The translations under genes and the position numbers were made by a program. From Bacteroidota bacterium (GTDB lineage Bacteria; Bacteroidota; Bacteroidia; UBA8524): a stretch of DNA of 64,000 bases. A model generated the notes under the pieces. It was not told the origin of the DNA. It searched no databases and saw only the letters and a program-made list of their open reading frames with translations. The stretch is taken from the NCBI GenBank assembly GCA_008933805.1, contig WBUH01000014.1, forward strand, positions 1 to 64,000. Direction: 5' to 3'. Below are positions 24,174 through 34,800 of this stretch, one piece after another (the stretch's first letter is position 1; the number at the start of each line of letters is the position of its first letter).

Positions 24174-26111
24174 TTACCGTTGTATCAATACTTTTCCTGT
24201 GTATTGTTTGCCTTGAGTATCAATAGCTTTAATAAGGTAAGTACCCGCGGCCAACTCGCTGATGTTTAATTCAGCTTTGTTGCCGTTTGCAGCAAAGCGG
24301 TGTGCTTTGCCCAACACATCTACCAGCAACACTTCTTTCAGTTCGCTCACGGCTTCAATAACCACTGTTTCCGAAGCAGGAGAGGGGTAAATGTGTAGCC
24401 CTAACTCAACCGGCGATTGTACAGAAAGGTAATTGCTGCCTATTTTTATGTAATTGGTTTTTACCAATAATTCGGCAGGGCAAATTCCATTATTAATAGA
24501 GAGGCTTATCGTATACTCGCCAGAGTTATTGTAGATATGTCGGGCATTGTATCCAAAAGTATTTACCATACTTCCTGAGTCGCCGAAATTCCACCGACTA
24601 ATAAAGGTAGTATCAGCAGTGGATGTATTGGTAAAGTAAAACGTATCGTTTTGTAAGCCTACTGAATCATTAACAGTAAAGCCGATAGAAGGGCGCGCTA
24701 CTACTCTTACCAGCAAGCTATCCTTAGCAGTGCAGTTAAGAGAATCTATATAACTGAAATTAAGTTGGTGCCAGCCCGGTTGGGCATCATAAGGTTTAAA
24801 TGTATAAACAGTTCCCATTTTTAGTACTCCGTTTCCACTCCAAACGGAGTTTCCTGAAGGGGGTGTGGCTAATGTAACCGACGGAGCAGACTCGCAATAA
24901 ATGGATTTTTGGGGATGGGGTGCACTTACCAAAGCCGATGTCCTTAAATGGTAGGTTTTCTCGGTTTTGCCAACCATAGGGCAGGCATTATCCTGCACAA
25001 ATAATGTGAAGAAATAGTTTCCGCTAACAAGCATCGCCTGCGTCACGTTAAAGCAAATAGTCACCTTTAGCGTATCGTTTACGGTAGTATCTGTTACAAC
25101 AGCATTGCTAAGGTTGTGTGCATACGAATAACTTAAGGTATCATCAATGTCCCCGTCAGTTACAGGAATGGTTATGCAGTGATTTCCTGCCGTACAAGCA
25201 AATATGTTGGATTGGTTGGGTACACCAATTTGAGGCACTTTGTTGTTAGGAAATGACACTACCAATAATTGTATATCGCGAATTACCTCACCAATTTGAA
25301 CATAAGAACCGTTAATTTTTCTCCATTCTTTGGCCTTGATACTTACTACAGTAACCTCGTTTTGTTTTGTGGGACGGAAAGACATGTTACTGGTAAGGCT
25401 GTCGAATCTGAATCCTGCGGGGTGGTTTAAACTTGTATTAGGAAAGCCTAAAAAGGTTAACGGTTTTTTTGATGAAAAAGAGCCGCTGTAAGCGATAGAT
25501 TGGTTAGCACCCGACAGCGGGTTTACTAGTTCATACGTTACCAAATCACCGTCAGCGTCTCTTGCGGCGTGGGTAAGACTTACGTTTTGTCCATAACCAA
25601 GCACAATAATCGGTTCACGCACAAATTCAGGCGACGAGTTCCCGTATGCCAAACACTTATCAAGTTTGGTTTCGATGTAAGAGTGCGCATTTGCTGAACC
25701 TGTTGTTATGGCTGAATTTCGGCAGCATTGCTCCCAACTAAGGGTATACTTACAGCTACTATCGTTTGGCAGTACAACAAAACCCGTAAAAATATACTCT
25801 TCAAATCCATAAGGGTAAGAACCGCCGGAGCACTTGCTTTGCAAGCTGCATTTGGGCAATACCCCTGTAATATCTTTCACAGATATTTGTGTGAGTGTAA
25901 CCTGTGCTGTTGCCCCTTTTTCAGAGGTAACAATAAGAGGAATGTTTAATAGCGCTATACCATTACAATCACGGTATACTTTAAGCGTTACGAGTAAAGA
26001 GTCTCCGGCGTGATGTTTATAGGTAATATCTCCGCCCATTACATGCGTGGCATTTAAAAGTTTTGCGGAGAGCAGCAATGAAAGAAAGAGTGCAACAAAT
26101 AACTTTTTCAT
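24174..26111 (-). CDS. Tandem T9SS surface protein 7 (shortest, no Ig repeats)
   Basis: The shortest (645 residues) and last of seven tandem paralogues. It has a signal peptide (1-21) and the shared N-terminal module (about 22-390), with 'VMGGDITY', 'VYRDCNG', conserved cysteines including C129-C130, 'TFLGFPN' (219-225), 'FRPTKQNE' (245-252) and 'DNACPMVG' near the end of the module. Unlike its relatives it goes straight to a 'W-x-G-N-G-V' domain (about 405-470), then a PKD domain (about 475-560) and a T9SS type A domain ('LHIYPSPASE', about 570-645). There are no Ig-like repeats and no second linker domain. It should be secreted or held on the cell surface. The ligand is unknown; adhesion or binding is inferred from architecture. 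Confidence 0.85.
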   Translation of the reverse strand: MKKLFVALFLSLLLSAKLLNATHVMGGDITYKHHAGDSLLVTLKVYRDCNGIALLNIPLIVTSEKGATAQVTLTQISVKDITGVLPKCSLQSKCSGGSYPYGFEEYIFTGFVVLPNDSSCKYTLSWEQCCRNSAITTGSANAHSYIETKLDKCLAYGNSSPEFVREPIIVLGYGQNVSLTHAARDADGDLVTYELVNPLSGANQSIAYSGSFSSKKPLTFLGFPNTSLNHPAGFRFDSLTSNMSFRPTKQNEVTVVSIKAKEWRKINGSYVQIGEVIRDIQLLVVSFPNNKVPQIGVPNQSNIFACTAGNHCITIPVTDGDIDDTLSYSYAHNLSNAVVTDTTVNDTLKVTICFNVTQAMLVSGNYFFTLFVQDNACPMVGKTEKTYHLRTSALVSAPHPQKSIYCESAPSVTLATPPSGNSVWSGNGVLKMGTVYTFKPYDAQPGWHQLNFSYIDSLNCTAKDSLLVRVVARPSIGFTVNDSVGLQNDTFYFTNTSTADTTFISRWNFGDSGSMVNTFGYNARHIYNNSGEYTISLSINNGICPAELLVKTNYIKIGSNYLSVQSPVELGLHIYPSPASETVVIEAVSELKEVLLVDVLGKAHRFAANGNKAELNISELAAGTYLIKAIDTQGKQYTGKVLIQR

Positions 26112-26156
26112 AAAAATTTAAATTAGGTTAGTTATGCCATAAGGCATTAATCAAAT

Positions 26157-26189
26157 AAGGCTCCGGTTCCTTAAAGGATAGGAAGCCTT
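26157..26189 (-). terminator. Hairpin between tandem paralogues 6 and 7
   Basis: AAGGCT (26157-26162) / AGCCTT (26184-26189), with an inner TCCT/AGGA pairing, in the 124-nt gap between two array genes. A shorter ATGCC/GGCAT hairpin lies beside it. This may reduce read-through to the last gene. Confidence 0.35.
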
Positions 26190-26235
26190 TATATGAAAAA
26201 GGGTTGCTTTTATCTGAATTATTTCGTCGAATGTA

Positions 26236-28647
26236 TTATTCTACTATCAACGTGGCTTTGTATAAATGGTGGTTATCAGTAATTATTTTTAATAAATAAA
26301 AGCCAGCGTCCACATTCTGTATATGTACGTTGTTACCCGTTACCATTACTCCATTGATTGCCTTACCTGTAACATCTGTTAGCGTGATTGATTTCACCGT
26401 TTCACCGTTTAATAACTGCACCGTAAAAACATCTTTGGCAGGGTTGGGGTATATTTTTAGTTGCTCACTAGTATGATATCCGACCCACGCTAACGGCCCC
26501 ACTATAATTTGGTGCGTGCCTGATGTTGTATTTTGGCAGTTTGCAGTATAAGCTGTTAACCGCATGCTATATTTTCCGGTATCGTTAAAAGTGTGAGTAT
26601 AAGTACTGTCGCCAACTATGGTTGTATCGGCAAAAGCAGAATCGGCAGTAAAGATTTCCCAACGCCAGCGGATTGCTTTTGGTGTTGCTGTTCCCTCAAA
26701 ATTTACCTGAACAGGGGGATGTCCGTACAAGGTGTCCGTGGTAAATGAAACAACAGGGGCTTGCAGGACAACTATTACGGTGCTGTCTTTAATGGCACAA
26801 CCGTTACTGTCAGGCGTTTCATAGTGTATTTTGCTGCGTCCTATGGGTAATGTATGCGGCAACAGACTATCACCAACAATACTGCCTGCGGGGGCTATCC
26901 ACTGCCCGCCTGCGGGTAGGCCTGTAATAACGTACGGGGTATGGTTGTTACAAACACTATCAGGCGAAGTAATAGTAACCTTACCTTTTACAAAAACACC
27001 AGTTTTAATAGTGTCAATAACTAAGCACCCTATACTGTCGGTAGTATTGATGATATAGGTTTTGGGTTGTGTAATAGCTGTTTGGTAACTTGTGCCAACG
27101 TGATTAATGGATGTCCATTGGTGGATGTATGGTGGTGTACCAATTTTGGGGGAAAGGGTTAATGTGAAGGTATCGGCAGGGCAAACGCTGGTATCGGCTG
27201 TTTTATTTAGGGTGAGATGGTAAGGAAGCTGTATGAAAACGGAATCTTTGGTTACAAAGCTGCACGAGTTGTTGAAGGTGGTAGTTACGGTGTACGGAAA
27301 CCACCCGCTACTGTCAAAATTAATCAGTACAGAATCTTGACTGATTGCCAAAATAGTTCCTCCTGTGGCAACAATTTTCCGTTTAACGGTGCTGTTAGCT
27401 CCTAATTTCATTTTTAATAAGAACTGTGAGCATTTTACCTCTTTCTTTTCAATTTCTATGAATGCAGAGTCAGGCTCAGGATATACGGTAATACCAAATA
27501 CCCTTGTGGTTTTTGCATTAGGCCCGCATTCGTCATCATTAACCCTCACTTCAAAGTAGTGCGGCCAGTTACGTATATCTGCTTGTGTAGGGGTCCAGCA
27601 AAAAGTACCCGTTGGGTATTTTCCGTTTTGGTTAATGGTAAACATAGCATTTTTTATCCCGTTGTTCCATTCCATCCTAAGTGTGTCATCGGTATCAGGG
27701 TCGGTTGGCGTAAAGGAAATACATATTTCTTTGCCGGCGCAAACGCTATAAGTTGGGGAGCCGGTTAGCCTAGGAGTCTTGTTGTTGGGGCTAGGAAAGA
27801 TCATCACCAAATGTTCCATAAGAGTCTTTCCAACGGCAGTCATGACTCCGTTAATCCGCCTATACTCAATAGCCTCAATACTGATTATGGCAACTTCGTA
27901 TTGTCTTGTGGGACGAAAAGATAGTTGTGATGTGGTACTGTCAAAATGAAAACCGGCGGGATAAGAGAGAGTCGTGTTAGGAAATCCTAAAAAGGATAAT
28001 GGCCTATTTGGTGACCAACTTCCACTGTGCGAGGCAACAGAATTTGGTCCGATTAAAGGAAAAGCCAATCTAAATCCTACAGAATCATTATCAATGGTGT
28101 CTATAAAACCCACTGACATGGAAAGGTCTTGTCCAACAACATTAATAAAATGGGGTGTAAGGGTTGGGTGTACCGAGTTATTACCGACACACTTGTTTAT
28201 CAGTGCATAAATATAGGTGGGAGTATTGGCTTGGCCTGTTGAGATATTGCTATAGCGGTTATTCCCTTGCCAGCCAACGGTTACTTCGCAACTGCTGCCG
28301 CTTAGGTTAATTAGGGTGGTATATAGGTATTCTTTTATTCCATAAGTGCCTGTACCGTTACACTTGCTACCCGTTGGGCAATTGTAGTATGTACCCGTAA
28401 CATCGGTTACGGTTTGAAGCACCATACCCATTTTATAGGTAGTGTTTGCATAGCTTATGGTTAAGCTGTCGTAAGGGGTAAAAGTACTATCCCCGCATAA
28501 AGCAAATATTCGCGTAGTAACAAGGTAATTTGTCGAATCGATGGAGCGGTAGCTAATATTGCCCCCTGCAATAAGGTTTGCCTGTAGAGCTGCTTTTGAT
28601 AAAATAAGCAATAAAATAACGAATAATACTTTGTAGAGATTTTGCAT
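26236..28647 (-). CDS. Tandem T9SS surface protein 6 (one Ig repeat)
   Basis: An 803-residue member of the tandem family. Signal peptide 1-22, shared N-terminal module to about residue 390 ('LIAGGNISY', 'TFLGFPN', 'FRPTRQYE', 'DDECGPNA'). The double cysteine seen in most paralogues is lost here ('WQGNNRYSNISTG'). Then come a linker domain (about 395-475), one Ig-like repeat ('ADTSVCPADTFTLTLS... GCLVIDT'), the 'AGGQW' domain, a PKD domain ('GHPPVQVNFEG') and a T9SS type A domain ('LKIYPNPAKD'). It lies 88 nt after paralogue 5, with an 8-bp inverted repeat (28656-28663 / 28678-28685) in the gap. Likely exported surface protein; ligand unknown. Confidence 0.83.
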   Translation of the reverse strand: MQNLYKVLFVILLLILSKAALQANLIAGGNISYRSIDSTNYLVTTRIFALCGDSTFTPYDSLTISYANTTYKMGMVLQTVTDVTGTYYNCPTGSKCNGTGTYGIKEYLYTTLINLSGSSCEVTVGWQGNNRYSNISTGQANTPTYIYALINKCVGNNSVHPTLTPHFINVVGQDLSMSVGFIDTIDNDSVGFRLAFPLIGPNSVASHSGSWSPNRPLSFLGFPNTTLSYPAGFHFDSTTSQLSFRPTRQYEVAIISIEAIEYRRINGVMTAVGKTLMEHLVMIFPSPNNKTPRLTGSPTYSVCAGKEICISFTPTDPDTDDTLRMEWNNGIKNAMFTINQNGKYPTGTFCWTPTQADIRNWPHYFEVRVNDDECGPNAKTTRVFGITVYPEPDSAFIEIEKKEVKCSQFLLKMKLGANSTVKRKIVATGGTILAISQDSVLINFDSSGWFPYTVTTTFNNSCSFVTKDSVFIQLPYHLTLNKTADTSVCPADTFTLTLSPKIGTPPYIHQWTSINHVGTSYQTAITQPKTYIINTTDSIGCLVIDTIKTGVFVKGKVTITSPDSVCNNHTPYVITGLPAGGQWIAPAGSIVGDSLLPHTLPIGRSKIHYETPDSNGCAIKDSTVIVVLQAPVVSFTTDTLYGHPPVQVNFEGTATPKAIRWRWEIFTADSAFADTTIVGDSTYTHTFNDTGKYSMRLTAYTANCQNTTSGTHQIIVGPLAWVGYHTSEQLKIYPNPAKDVFTVQLLNGETVKSITLTDVTGKAINGVMVTGNNVHIQNVDAGFYLLKIITDNHHLYKATLIVE

Positions 28648-28655
28648 ACAATACA

Positions 28656-28685
28656 GGTTCTTTATGTGTAATAGGAAAAAGAACC
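28656..28685 (-). terminator. Hairpin between tandem paralogues 5 and 6
   Basis: GGTTCTTT (28656-28663) / AAAGAACC (28678-28685), 8 perfect bp with a 14-nt loop, in the 88-nt gap before the 803-residue gene. It may be a terminator of the upstream gene or a leader hairpin of the downstream one. Confidence 0.35.
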
Positions 28686-28735
28686 CGTATTGTAGCGGTT
28701 TAGTTGCCTGTGTTATCTGCTTTTCGATTAAATAA

Positions 28736-31645
28736 TTATTCTATAATTATTGAACCGCTGTATGCTTTTTTTGCATCCGTAAACACTCTCAGCATATAAA
28801 CTCCTGTATTTAAATCAGTTAGTAGTAATTTATCCCCGATAACCTCAATATTTTTTATCTCCCTGCCCATAATATCGGTAAGAAGTATTACAGCAATATT
28901 TTCACCTTTTGGTAAGGCCAGCCAAACTTGGTTAGTCGCAGGGTTAGGGTATATTTTTAGCGCTTCGGGTTTACCTGCAATCAGGTTAACGTTGGTTGGC
29001 TGACTAACCCTTATATAATTAGTTTTTATTACAGTATCGGGCTCGCAAACGCCATCGTTAATCACCAATTTTACGGTATATAATCCCGTATCGGCAAAAG
29101 TAAATTTAGGGTCTTTATCTGTTTTGGTGTTCAACGCTGTTTCAGGTAATCCAAATACCCACTTACTTGTAAAGGCAGTATCGGCAGTAGTAAGGTTAGT
29201 AAAACTTACCTCAGTGTTTTTGGCTACTGTTGTGTTGTTGGCTGTGAAATCTATTGCAGGAGTTGCCATGACCCTAAAATATGTACTGAGTGAGTTTGTA
29301 CAGCCCGATGAAGGGCTTGTGTATTGGTATTTTTGATAGTGCAATCCTCTTCCGGCCACAGGGGGCATAAAATAATTGCCTGTAACGGCTGTTCCGCTCC
29401 ATACGCCTCCGGTTGGTACAATCGCAGTTGTTAAATCAATAGTATCGATAGTAATGCACACGAGGGGGCTAAACATACCCTGCAGTGCGGGCAAGGGTTT
29501 GTATAAGAGGGTATGCGTTGCAGAGTCTTTACAGCCCACGCTATCGGTTACCGTGGCAAGAAACTGCAGCGGACCGAATTGTTGTGTCTCATAAACAATT
29601 AAGCTGTTGTTGCCGGTGTTTGAAGGCTTCCAAACAATATTGTACGGCGATGCGGTACCGCTAACGTTTGCAGTTAATACAACACTATCCCGCAAGCAAG
29701 CTTCTGTGTTTCCGGTTATATTTATTTTAGGATTGTTAACGGTTACAACTACAGTATCAGAGGTTTCGCATCCCAAGTCGTTTAGCTTAAATATATATAA
29801 CCTTGAAGAAGCCGGAAAATCATTGATTGTTTGTTGCTGCAACGAATATCCATCCCAACTGTAAACCGGACTTACAGTATCGTTCATAGCTGCAGTGAGA
29901 TTAATGGAGCCTCCCTTGCATAGCACGTAAGCTCCCGAAGCAACTACTTGTGGTGCGGCATAACTAATTTTTATAGTATCTGTGGAGGTACACCCGGCAC
30001 TGTCAACTACTTTTACCGTGTAGGTATTAATGCCTTTTGGAACGTGGATAGTGTAAGCACCTGTTACAGTATCATTGCCCCAAATGTAATTTAGCGGGGC
30101 TATAAAATCAGTAACTACAGGCTGAATGGAAATGATGGAATCATTACACAAAACAGTATCGGCACCTAAACGGGCTTTGATTTTTATTGACGTGGGCACA
30201 ATCGTCGAGTCATACATTGTCTGGCTATTACAATAATCAGGAGAGCTAACAGTTAGTTTAGCCCTGCTAATGCCGGGAGTGTTTAGGTGTTTGGTAAGTA
30301 CAAACCTGTTGGTGCTGTTATAAGTACTATCGGGTGCTTGTACATTCCAATTATAGTCAACATGGTAGTTGTTGTTACTGTTAGCACTCCAAGTAATGCT
30401 TGTACAATTATTTGCTTTGTTAATGGTAAAAAGGTCGGGGATGTTTTTTGAACGCATCCCTATAACGAAGGTTTTGGTGATTGAAACTGCTTTCGGGCAG
30501 GCATTGTCTTCAGCAGTAACCATAATATATCGTTGTGTGCCCGAAAAGTATTCTGCTGAATCTACTAAAAAGCAAACTTTCAACACGGGTGCGTTGGCAC
30601 TTCCGGTTCTGGAGAAAGTGGCATTTTTGAGGTTATGCTGCCATGATAAAATAACAGAATCACCGGCATCACTGTCTTTAATGGAAATTTCGAAGCAATG
30701 CGTACCGATTGAATCGCAGATGTTAAAAACATTTGCCGCAGGTTTAAGAAAAGTAGGCCCTTCATTGCCTGAGGGAGAATACATCTCGATACTGTGAACA
30801 CGATTAATTTGCCCTATTATGGTCATTACCCCGTTAACTTTCCTCCATTCAGTTACTTTTAATGAAAGCAGGGTTTTTTCATTTGCTTTAACCGGTCTGA
30901 AAGCAAGATTACCTGTACCGTTACTATTATCAAGGCTAAACCCACCGGGAAGATTTAGTGCAGCATTTGGAAACCCCAAAAAAGTAATGGGTTTTGCAGC
31001 ACTGTGCGAGCCGCTGTAAGTAATAGCTGTTGAAGCATCTCTTCTGGGCGAAGTCAGCTCATAAGAAATACTATCACCTGATAAGCTATCCACTGCGTGG
31101 TAACTGATGAAGGCATCCTTTGCAACGGGTAATAAAAATGTTGGCATTTTATCAAATACGGGCGAGGAGTTTTGCAAGCACTTATTAAGTTTTGCTTCAA
31201 AATAAAGAACGGTAGATGATGCGCTAATGGTTGAGTAGCCGCCGCCGCAACATTCTTGCCTACTAAGCGTTATTTCGCAACAGTTAAATGAGGAAAGGTC
31301 TATTTCCCCTTCCCATACATTTGCTTCTATCCCGTACGGAAACGTTCCTATTCCGCAGGTCCCTAATGCCCCGCCACAAGCAGGGTTGGTTTGGGTAATA
31401 TCAGTAACTTTGGTTTTTGTTAATGTAAATGCCGCACTGTCGGTATTGCACGATGCGACTATTACCCCACCTGAAATTTGCGAGGAACTACCACAGTCGC
31501 GATACAATGTAAGCGTTACCCAATATTTATTTTGCGAAAGGTATTTATAAGTAATCTCACCCCCTAATATATGCGAACCTTTAATTGCGCTAAAACAGAT
31601 GAATAGCAATATGGCTGAAAGTATAAATTTCTTCATAGGAATCAC
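28736..31645 (-). CDS. Tandem T9SS surface protein 5 (three Ig repeats)
   Basis: A 969-residue member of the array. The start could equally be the Met at residue 4. It has a signal peptide (to about 23), the N-terminal module ('HILGGEITY', 'LYRDCG', 'CCEITLSRQECC', 'TFLGFPN', 'FRPVKANE', 'DNACP'), a linker domain (about 400-490), three Ig-like repeats (each about 75-80 residues, beginning 'GADTVLC', 'GAYVLC', 'GNTEAC'), a 'GGVWSGTAVTG' domain, a PKD domain of the 'W-V-F-G-L-P-E-T' subtype, and a T9SS type A domain ('LKIYPNPATN'). The PKD module closely resembles that of paralogue 4. Likely exported; ligand unknown. Confidence 0.84.
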   Translation of the reverse strand: MIPMKKFILSAILLFICFSAIKGSHILGGEITYKYLSQNKYWVTLTLYRDCGSSSQISGGVIVASCNTDSAAFTLTKTKVTDITQTNPACGGALGTCGIGTFPYGIEANVWEGEIDLSSFNCCEITLSRQECCGGGYSTISASSTVLYFEAKLNKCLQNSSPVFDKMPTFLLPVAKDAFISYHAVDSLSGDSISYELTSPRRDASTAITYSGSHSAAKPITFLGFPNAALNLPGGFSLDNSNGTGNLAFRPVKANEKTLLSLKVTEWRKVNGVMTIIGQINRVHSIEMYSPSGNEGPTFLKPAANVFNICDSIGTHCFEISIKDSDAGDSVILSWQHNLKNATFSRTGSANAPVLKVCFLVDSAEYFSGTQRYIMVTAEDNACPKAVSITKTFVIGMRSKNIPDLFTINKANNCTSITWSANSNNNYHVDYNWNVQAPDSTYNSTNRFVLTKHLNTPGISRAKLTVSSPDYCNSQTMYDSTIVPTSIKIKARLGADTVLCNDSIISIQPVVTDFIAPLNYIWGNDTVTGAYTIHVPKGINTYTVKVVDSAGCTSTDTIKISYAAPQVVASGAYVLCKGGSINLTAAMNDTVSPVYSWDGYSLQQQTINDFPASSRLYIFKLNDLGCETSDTVVVTVNNPKINITGNTEACLRDSVVLTANVSGTASPYNIVWKPSNTGNNSLIVYETQQFGPLQFLATVTDSVGCKDSATHTLLYKPLPALQGMFSPLVCITIDTIDLTTAIVPTGGVWSGTAVTGNYFMPPVAGRGLHYQKYQYTSPSSGCTNSLSTYFRVMATPAIDFTANNTTVAKNTEVSFTNLTTADTAFTSKWVFGLPETALNTKTDKDPKFTFADTGLYTVKLVINDGVCEPDTVIKTNYIRVSQPTNVNLIAGKPEALKIYPNPATNQVWLALPKGENIAVILLTDIMGREIKNIEVIGDKLLLTDLNTGVYMLRVFTDAKKAYSGSIIIE

Positions 31646-31792
31646 AGATAGATTTGTAATTCAAAATTAAAAATATAAAAAATTATAAATGTGTGTTAAA
31701 TACCAATATTACAATACGTTGACCCAAAAATGATGTTGTATTTACAAAACACAAAGCCTTTTGCAGTTAAGACATTTATAGAATGAAATTTA

Positions 31793-34684
31793 TCAATGCA
31801 ATACAGCTATTTGTGCTGTTCCATGCCTGCCGTCAGCAGTAGTAATTTTGATTACATAAGTAGCAGTGCTTAAACCTTCAGTATTTATGGTTGCTTTTTG
31901 GCCGTCAATTGTAGCAGGTACATTCCAAACCCTGCCCAAAACATCAGTTATTATTACAGTACTTATTTCGGTATCCGTTTCTACAATCACAAAGTTATTT
32001 GCAGGATTCGGAAATGCTTTTAGTTGTTCAGCAGTTATATCGCCAACTCCAATTGAGGACTGTTTGGGTTCATAAACCCTTATATAATTAGTTTTTATAA
32101 TAGAATCAGGTTTACAAAAGCCGTCGTTTACCACCAATTTTACAGTATACAGTCCTGTATCGTTGAACGGAAACTTAACATCTCCTGTTGTTCTTGTGTT
32201 AGCAGGCGTTTCAGGTAATCCAAACACCCATTTATTAGTAAAGGAAGTATCTGCCGTTGATTGGTTTACAAATTGCAATACAGTGCCTTGTATTACTGTA
32301 TTACTGTCAGCGGTGAAATTTATAATCGGTGGATTTATAACCCGTTGAAACGTTTTTGTGGTATTAGAGCAGCCTGTTAGCGGGTCGGTGTAGTCGTATT
32401 GCAGGTAATGGAGGCCTGTGCCTGCCGCAGAAGGACTGAAGCTTCCTGCGGTTACTCCATTACCGTTCCAAATTCCACCCGTTGGAGTTACTGCTGTCGC
32501 AAGGTTTACATTTGGAGTAGTAATACAAACGGGGGGTAATTTTGTAAGAGTTAATGCAGGTATGGGATTTAGTAATGCTCTACCATTTATTGTGGTTTTA
32601 CACATTATAGAATCCGAGACCCTTGTTGTAAAATAGGTATAGCCCGGGGCACTGTTTTTAGTAGCTACCTTTACAGAAGTACCCGTTAATGTGTAAGTGT
32701 CCCAATATATCGTATAAGGAGGAACACCCCCTGATGCAGTTACAGTAAGCGTCATAGTATCCCCGATGCAATACACACTGTCGTGCTGGTAGGTGAGTGT
32801 AGGTGCCGAAGAAAGTACGGTCATGCTATCCTTAAATAAACAACCACTGTCTTGCACTTCAAAAACAAAGGTTGTGGCAGTTGTTATAGCAGTTTTTATT
32901 TGTAAAGTGTTGGCTGTAAAGCCCTTCCATCCAAACGAAGGGTTTGCTGTGCCATAAAAGGACGCTGAAAGAAGGAAACTATCGTTTTTGCAAACTGCCT
33001 TATTTCCTGAAAGAGTTATAGTGGGGGAGATGTAATTAACGAAAAGAGTGTCTTTTGAAACACAACCATTACTATCTGTCATAGCTACCATGTAATTTCT
33101 TCCGTGTAGTAAGGGGATAATAGTTGTAGTATCAGTAGTTGCACCGCTTGACCATTGGTAGGTATAGGGAGGTTTACCATAAACAGGTTTTGCAGCAATA
33201 GTTACTGCCGCACCTCCGCATAACATCGTATCGCGTCCTGCACTCACCTTTACTATTTCTAAGTTAGATACATGTATGGAATCAACGTACTTATAATATC
33301 TGCATCCCGCGGTTACCCACGTTTCTGCTTTTACCCAACCGGTATCTTTTAAAGTAACAGTTATATTATCTGCTATTGCAGTTGCGGCTACCCCATTTGC
33401 ACTTATGTCCCATGTATATGTTACAAGCCCTGACGGGTGGCGGTTGTTTAAGGAAAAGTGGGCTTTTCCGCAGCTCGAGGATTTTTTAATAGTGGCACTG
33501 TCAGTAAACGTATTATAGGATCTCCATAAGCCGTATGTTTTCACAGTCCTACCCATAACAGGGCAAGCATCATCTTTTACCTCCAACGTAAATGCGTTCT
33601 CAATTCCATCTATTGGCATACTATCGGTTAAGTACCGCACAAACACAGTTCTTCCGTAAGCCCCGCCTAAAAGTTTAGCAGATGCCCATTTAAGATTGTG
33701 CTGAAGATTTAATGTAAGAGCTTGGGTAGCATCATTTTCATTAATTTCAATAACTGCTATACCGGTATCACCTGAGCAGGCGGCATAAAGCCCTGAGCCT
33801 TTTTGCACCGGAGGTCGGTTAGCGCCCGTTATTGATGATTGAGAAACAAATAAAGTAACTTCTTTTCGATATCTTCCAATTATAGTTGGTGTTCCCGCAA
33901 TCTTTCTCCATTCAGTAGCTTCTACAACAATAACCGTGATTTCATTTTGCTTGGTGGGCCTAAAAGTAAGGTTTCCTCTAATGGCATCGAACTGAAATCC
34001 GGCAGGGCTGTTTAAGTTAGCATTCGGAAACCCTAAAAATGTTATCGGTTTTTGTGCTGAAAACGATCCTCCGTAAGCAATATTGCTCCCTTGCGCACTT
34101 TGCGGATTAATTAATTTATAACTGATAGAATCCTTTTCTATAGGGTCTTGAGCTGAAAAATTAAGAATTTGGTCGGTACCGACTGTAAGTAGTAAAACAG
34201 GGTCTATTTTGCTCCACTCAAAATTGCTAACAATGCATGTATTTATCATTGCTTCGGTGTAATAGTTTGCACCCTGGGCTCCGGTAGTTATGGATGTGCT
34301 TCGGCAACACTGGTCCCAGCTAAGGGTTACTTCGCAACAACTCAAGCTGTTTAAATCAATTGTACTTTCAAACACACGTTTTTCAAACCCATAGGAAAAA
34401 CTGCCCGAACAACTGCTTGATACACCACAAGCGCTATTTGTACCGGTAATATCGGTAGTTGAGACTTGAGTTAAGCTGAATGATTTTGAACCTGCTGAGC
34501 AAAGTGCAAATAATTGACCTGTTATTATGCTTATTGAGTTACAGTCTCTATAGGTGGTTAGAGTGATTAGATACTTTTTGTTTCCCAGTGATTTGCATTC
34601 AAGTTGTGAGCCCAACAAATGGTCACCAAGTGAGATTGAAACAGAAGCAAAAAATACTAATAAGAGTAATGATAGTTTTTTCAT
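31793..34684 (-). CDS. Tandem T9SS surface protein 4 (three Ig repeats)
   Basis: About 963 residues. I chose the ATG at 34684 because it starts a proper signal peptide ('MKKLSLLLLVFFASVSIS'). The frame stays open to 34795, but that adds 37 residues without sense. Domain order: N-terminal module ('HLLGSQLE', 'CCEVTLSWDQCC', 'TFLGFPN', 'FRPTKQNE', 'DDACPVMG'), linker domain, three Ig-like repeats ('GRDTMLC', 'GNKAVC', 'HDSVYC'), 'GGIWNGNGVT' domain, PKD domain and T9SS type A domain. The PKD part matches paralogue 5, while the C-terminal sorting domain matches paralogue 3 ('EIS-V-ITD-LGRVWN', 'INTEGLSTATY'), so the gene is a mosaic. Confidence 0.84.
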   Translation of the reverse strand: MKKLSLLLLVFFASVSISLGDHLLGSQLECKSLGNKKYLITLTTYRDCNSISIITGQLFALCSAGSKSFSLTQVSTTDITGTNSACGVSSSCSGSFSYGFEKRVFESTIDLNSLSCCEVTLSWDQCCRSTSITTGAQGANYYTEAMINTCIVSNFEWSKIDPVLLLTVGTDQILNFSAQDPIEKDSISYKLINPQSAQGSNIAYGGSFSAQKPITFLGFPNANLNSPAGFQFDAIRGNLTFRPTKQNEITVIVVEATEWRKIAGTPTIIGRYRKEVTLFVSQSSITGANRPPVQKGSGLYAACSGDTGIAVIEINENDATQALTLNLQHNLKWASAKLLGGAYGRTVFVRYLTDSMPIDGIENAFTLEVKDDACPVMGRTVKTYGLWRSYNTFTDSATIKKSSSCGKAHFSLNNRHPSGLVTYTWDISANGVAATAIADNITVTLKDTGWVKAETWVTAGCRYYKYVDSIHVSNLEIVKVSAGRDTMLCGGAAVTIAAKPVYGKPPYTYQWSSGATTDTTTIIPLLHGRNYMVAMTDSNGCVSKDTLFVNYISPTITLSGNKAVCKNDSFLLSASFYGTANPSFGWKGFTANTLQIKTAITTATTFVFEVQDSGCLFKDSMTVLSSAPTLTYQHDSVYCIGDTMTLTVTASGGVPPYTIYWDTYTLTGTSVKVATKNSAPGYTYFTTRVSDSIMCKTTINGRALLNPIPALTLTKLPPVCITTPNVNLATAVTPTGGIWNGNGVTAGSFSPSAAGTGLHYLQYDYTDPLTGCSNTTKTFQRVINPPIINFTADSNTVIQGTVLQFVNQSTADTSFTNKWVFGLPETPANTRTTGDVKFPFNDTGLYTVKLVVNDGFCKPDSIIKTNYIRVYEPKQSSIGVGDITAEQLKAFPNPANNFVIVETDTEISTVIITDVLGRVWNVPATIDGQKATINTEGLSTATYVIKITTADGRHGTAQIAVLH

Positions 34685-34800
34685 AACACGAGGTGGTTGG
34701 TATAGCAAAGATACCAGACATAAATAGCCGCTGTTACCCCAAATAACCATTTGACATGGCAATGACGGTAATTTGAACCTATTATTACAAAACAAACGAC

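Noticed and set aside
34685-34795. N-terminal extension of tandem paralogue 4
   Set aside because: The 37 extra residues precede a complete signal peptide and cover the probable promoter; the ATG at 34684 is the better start.
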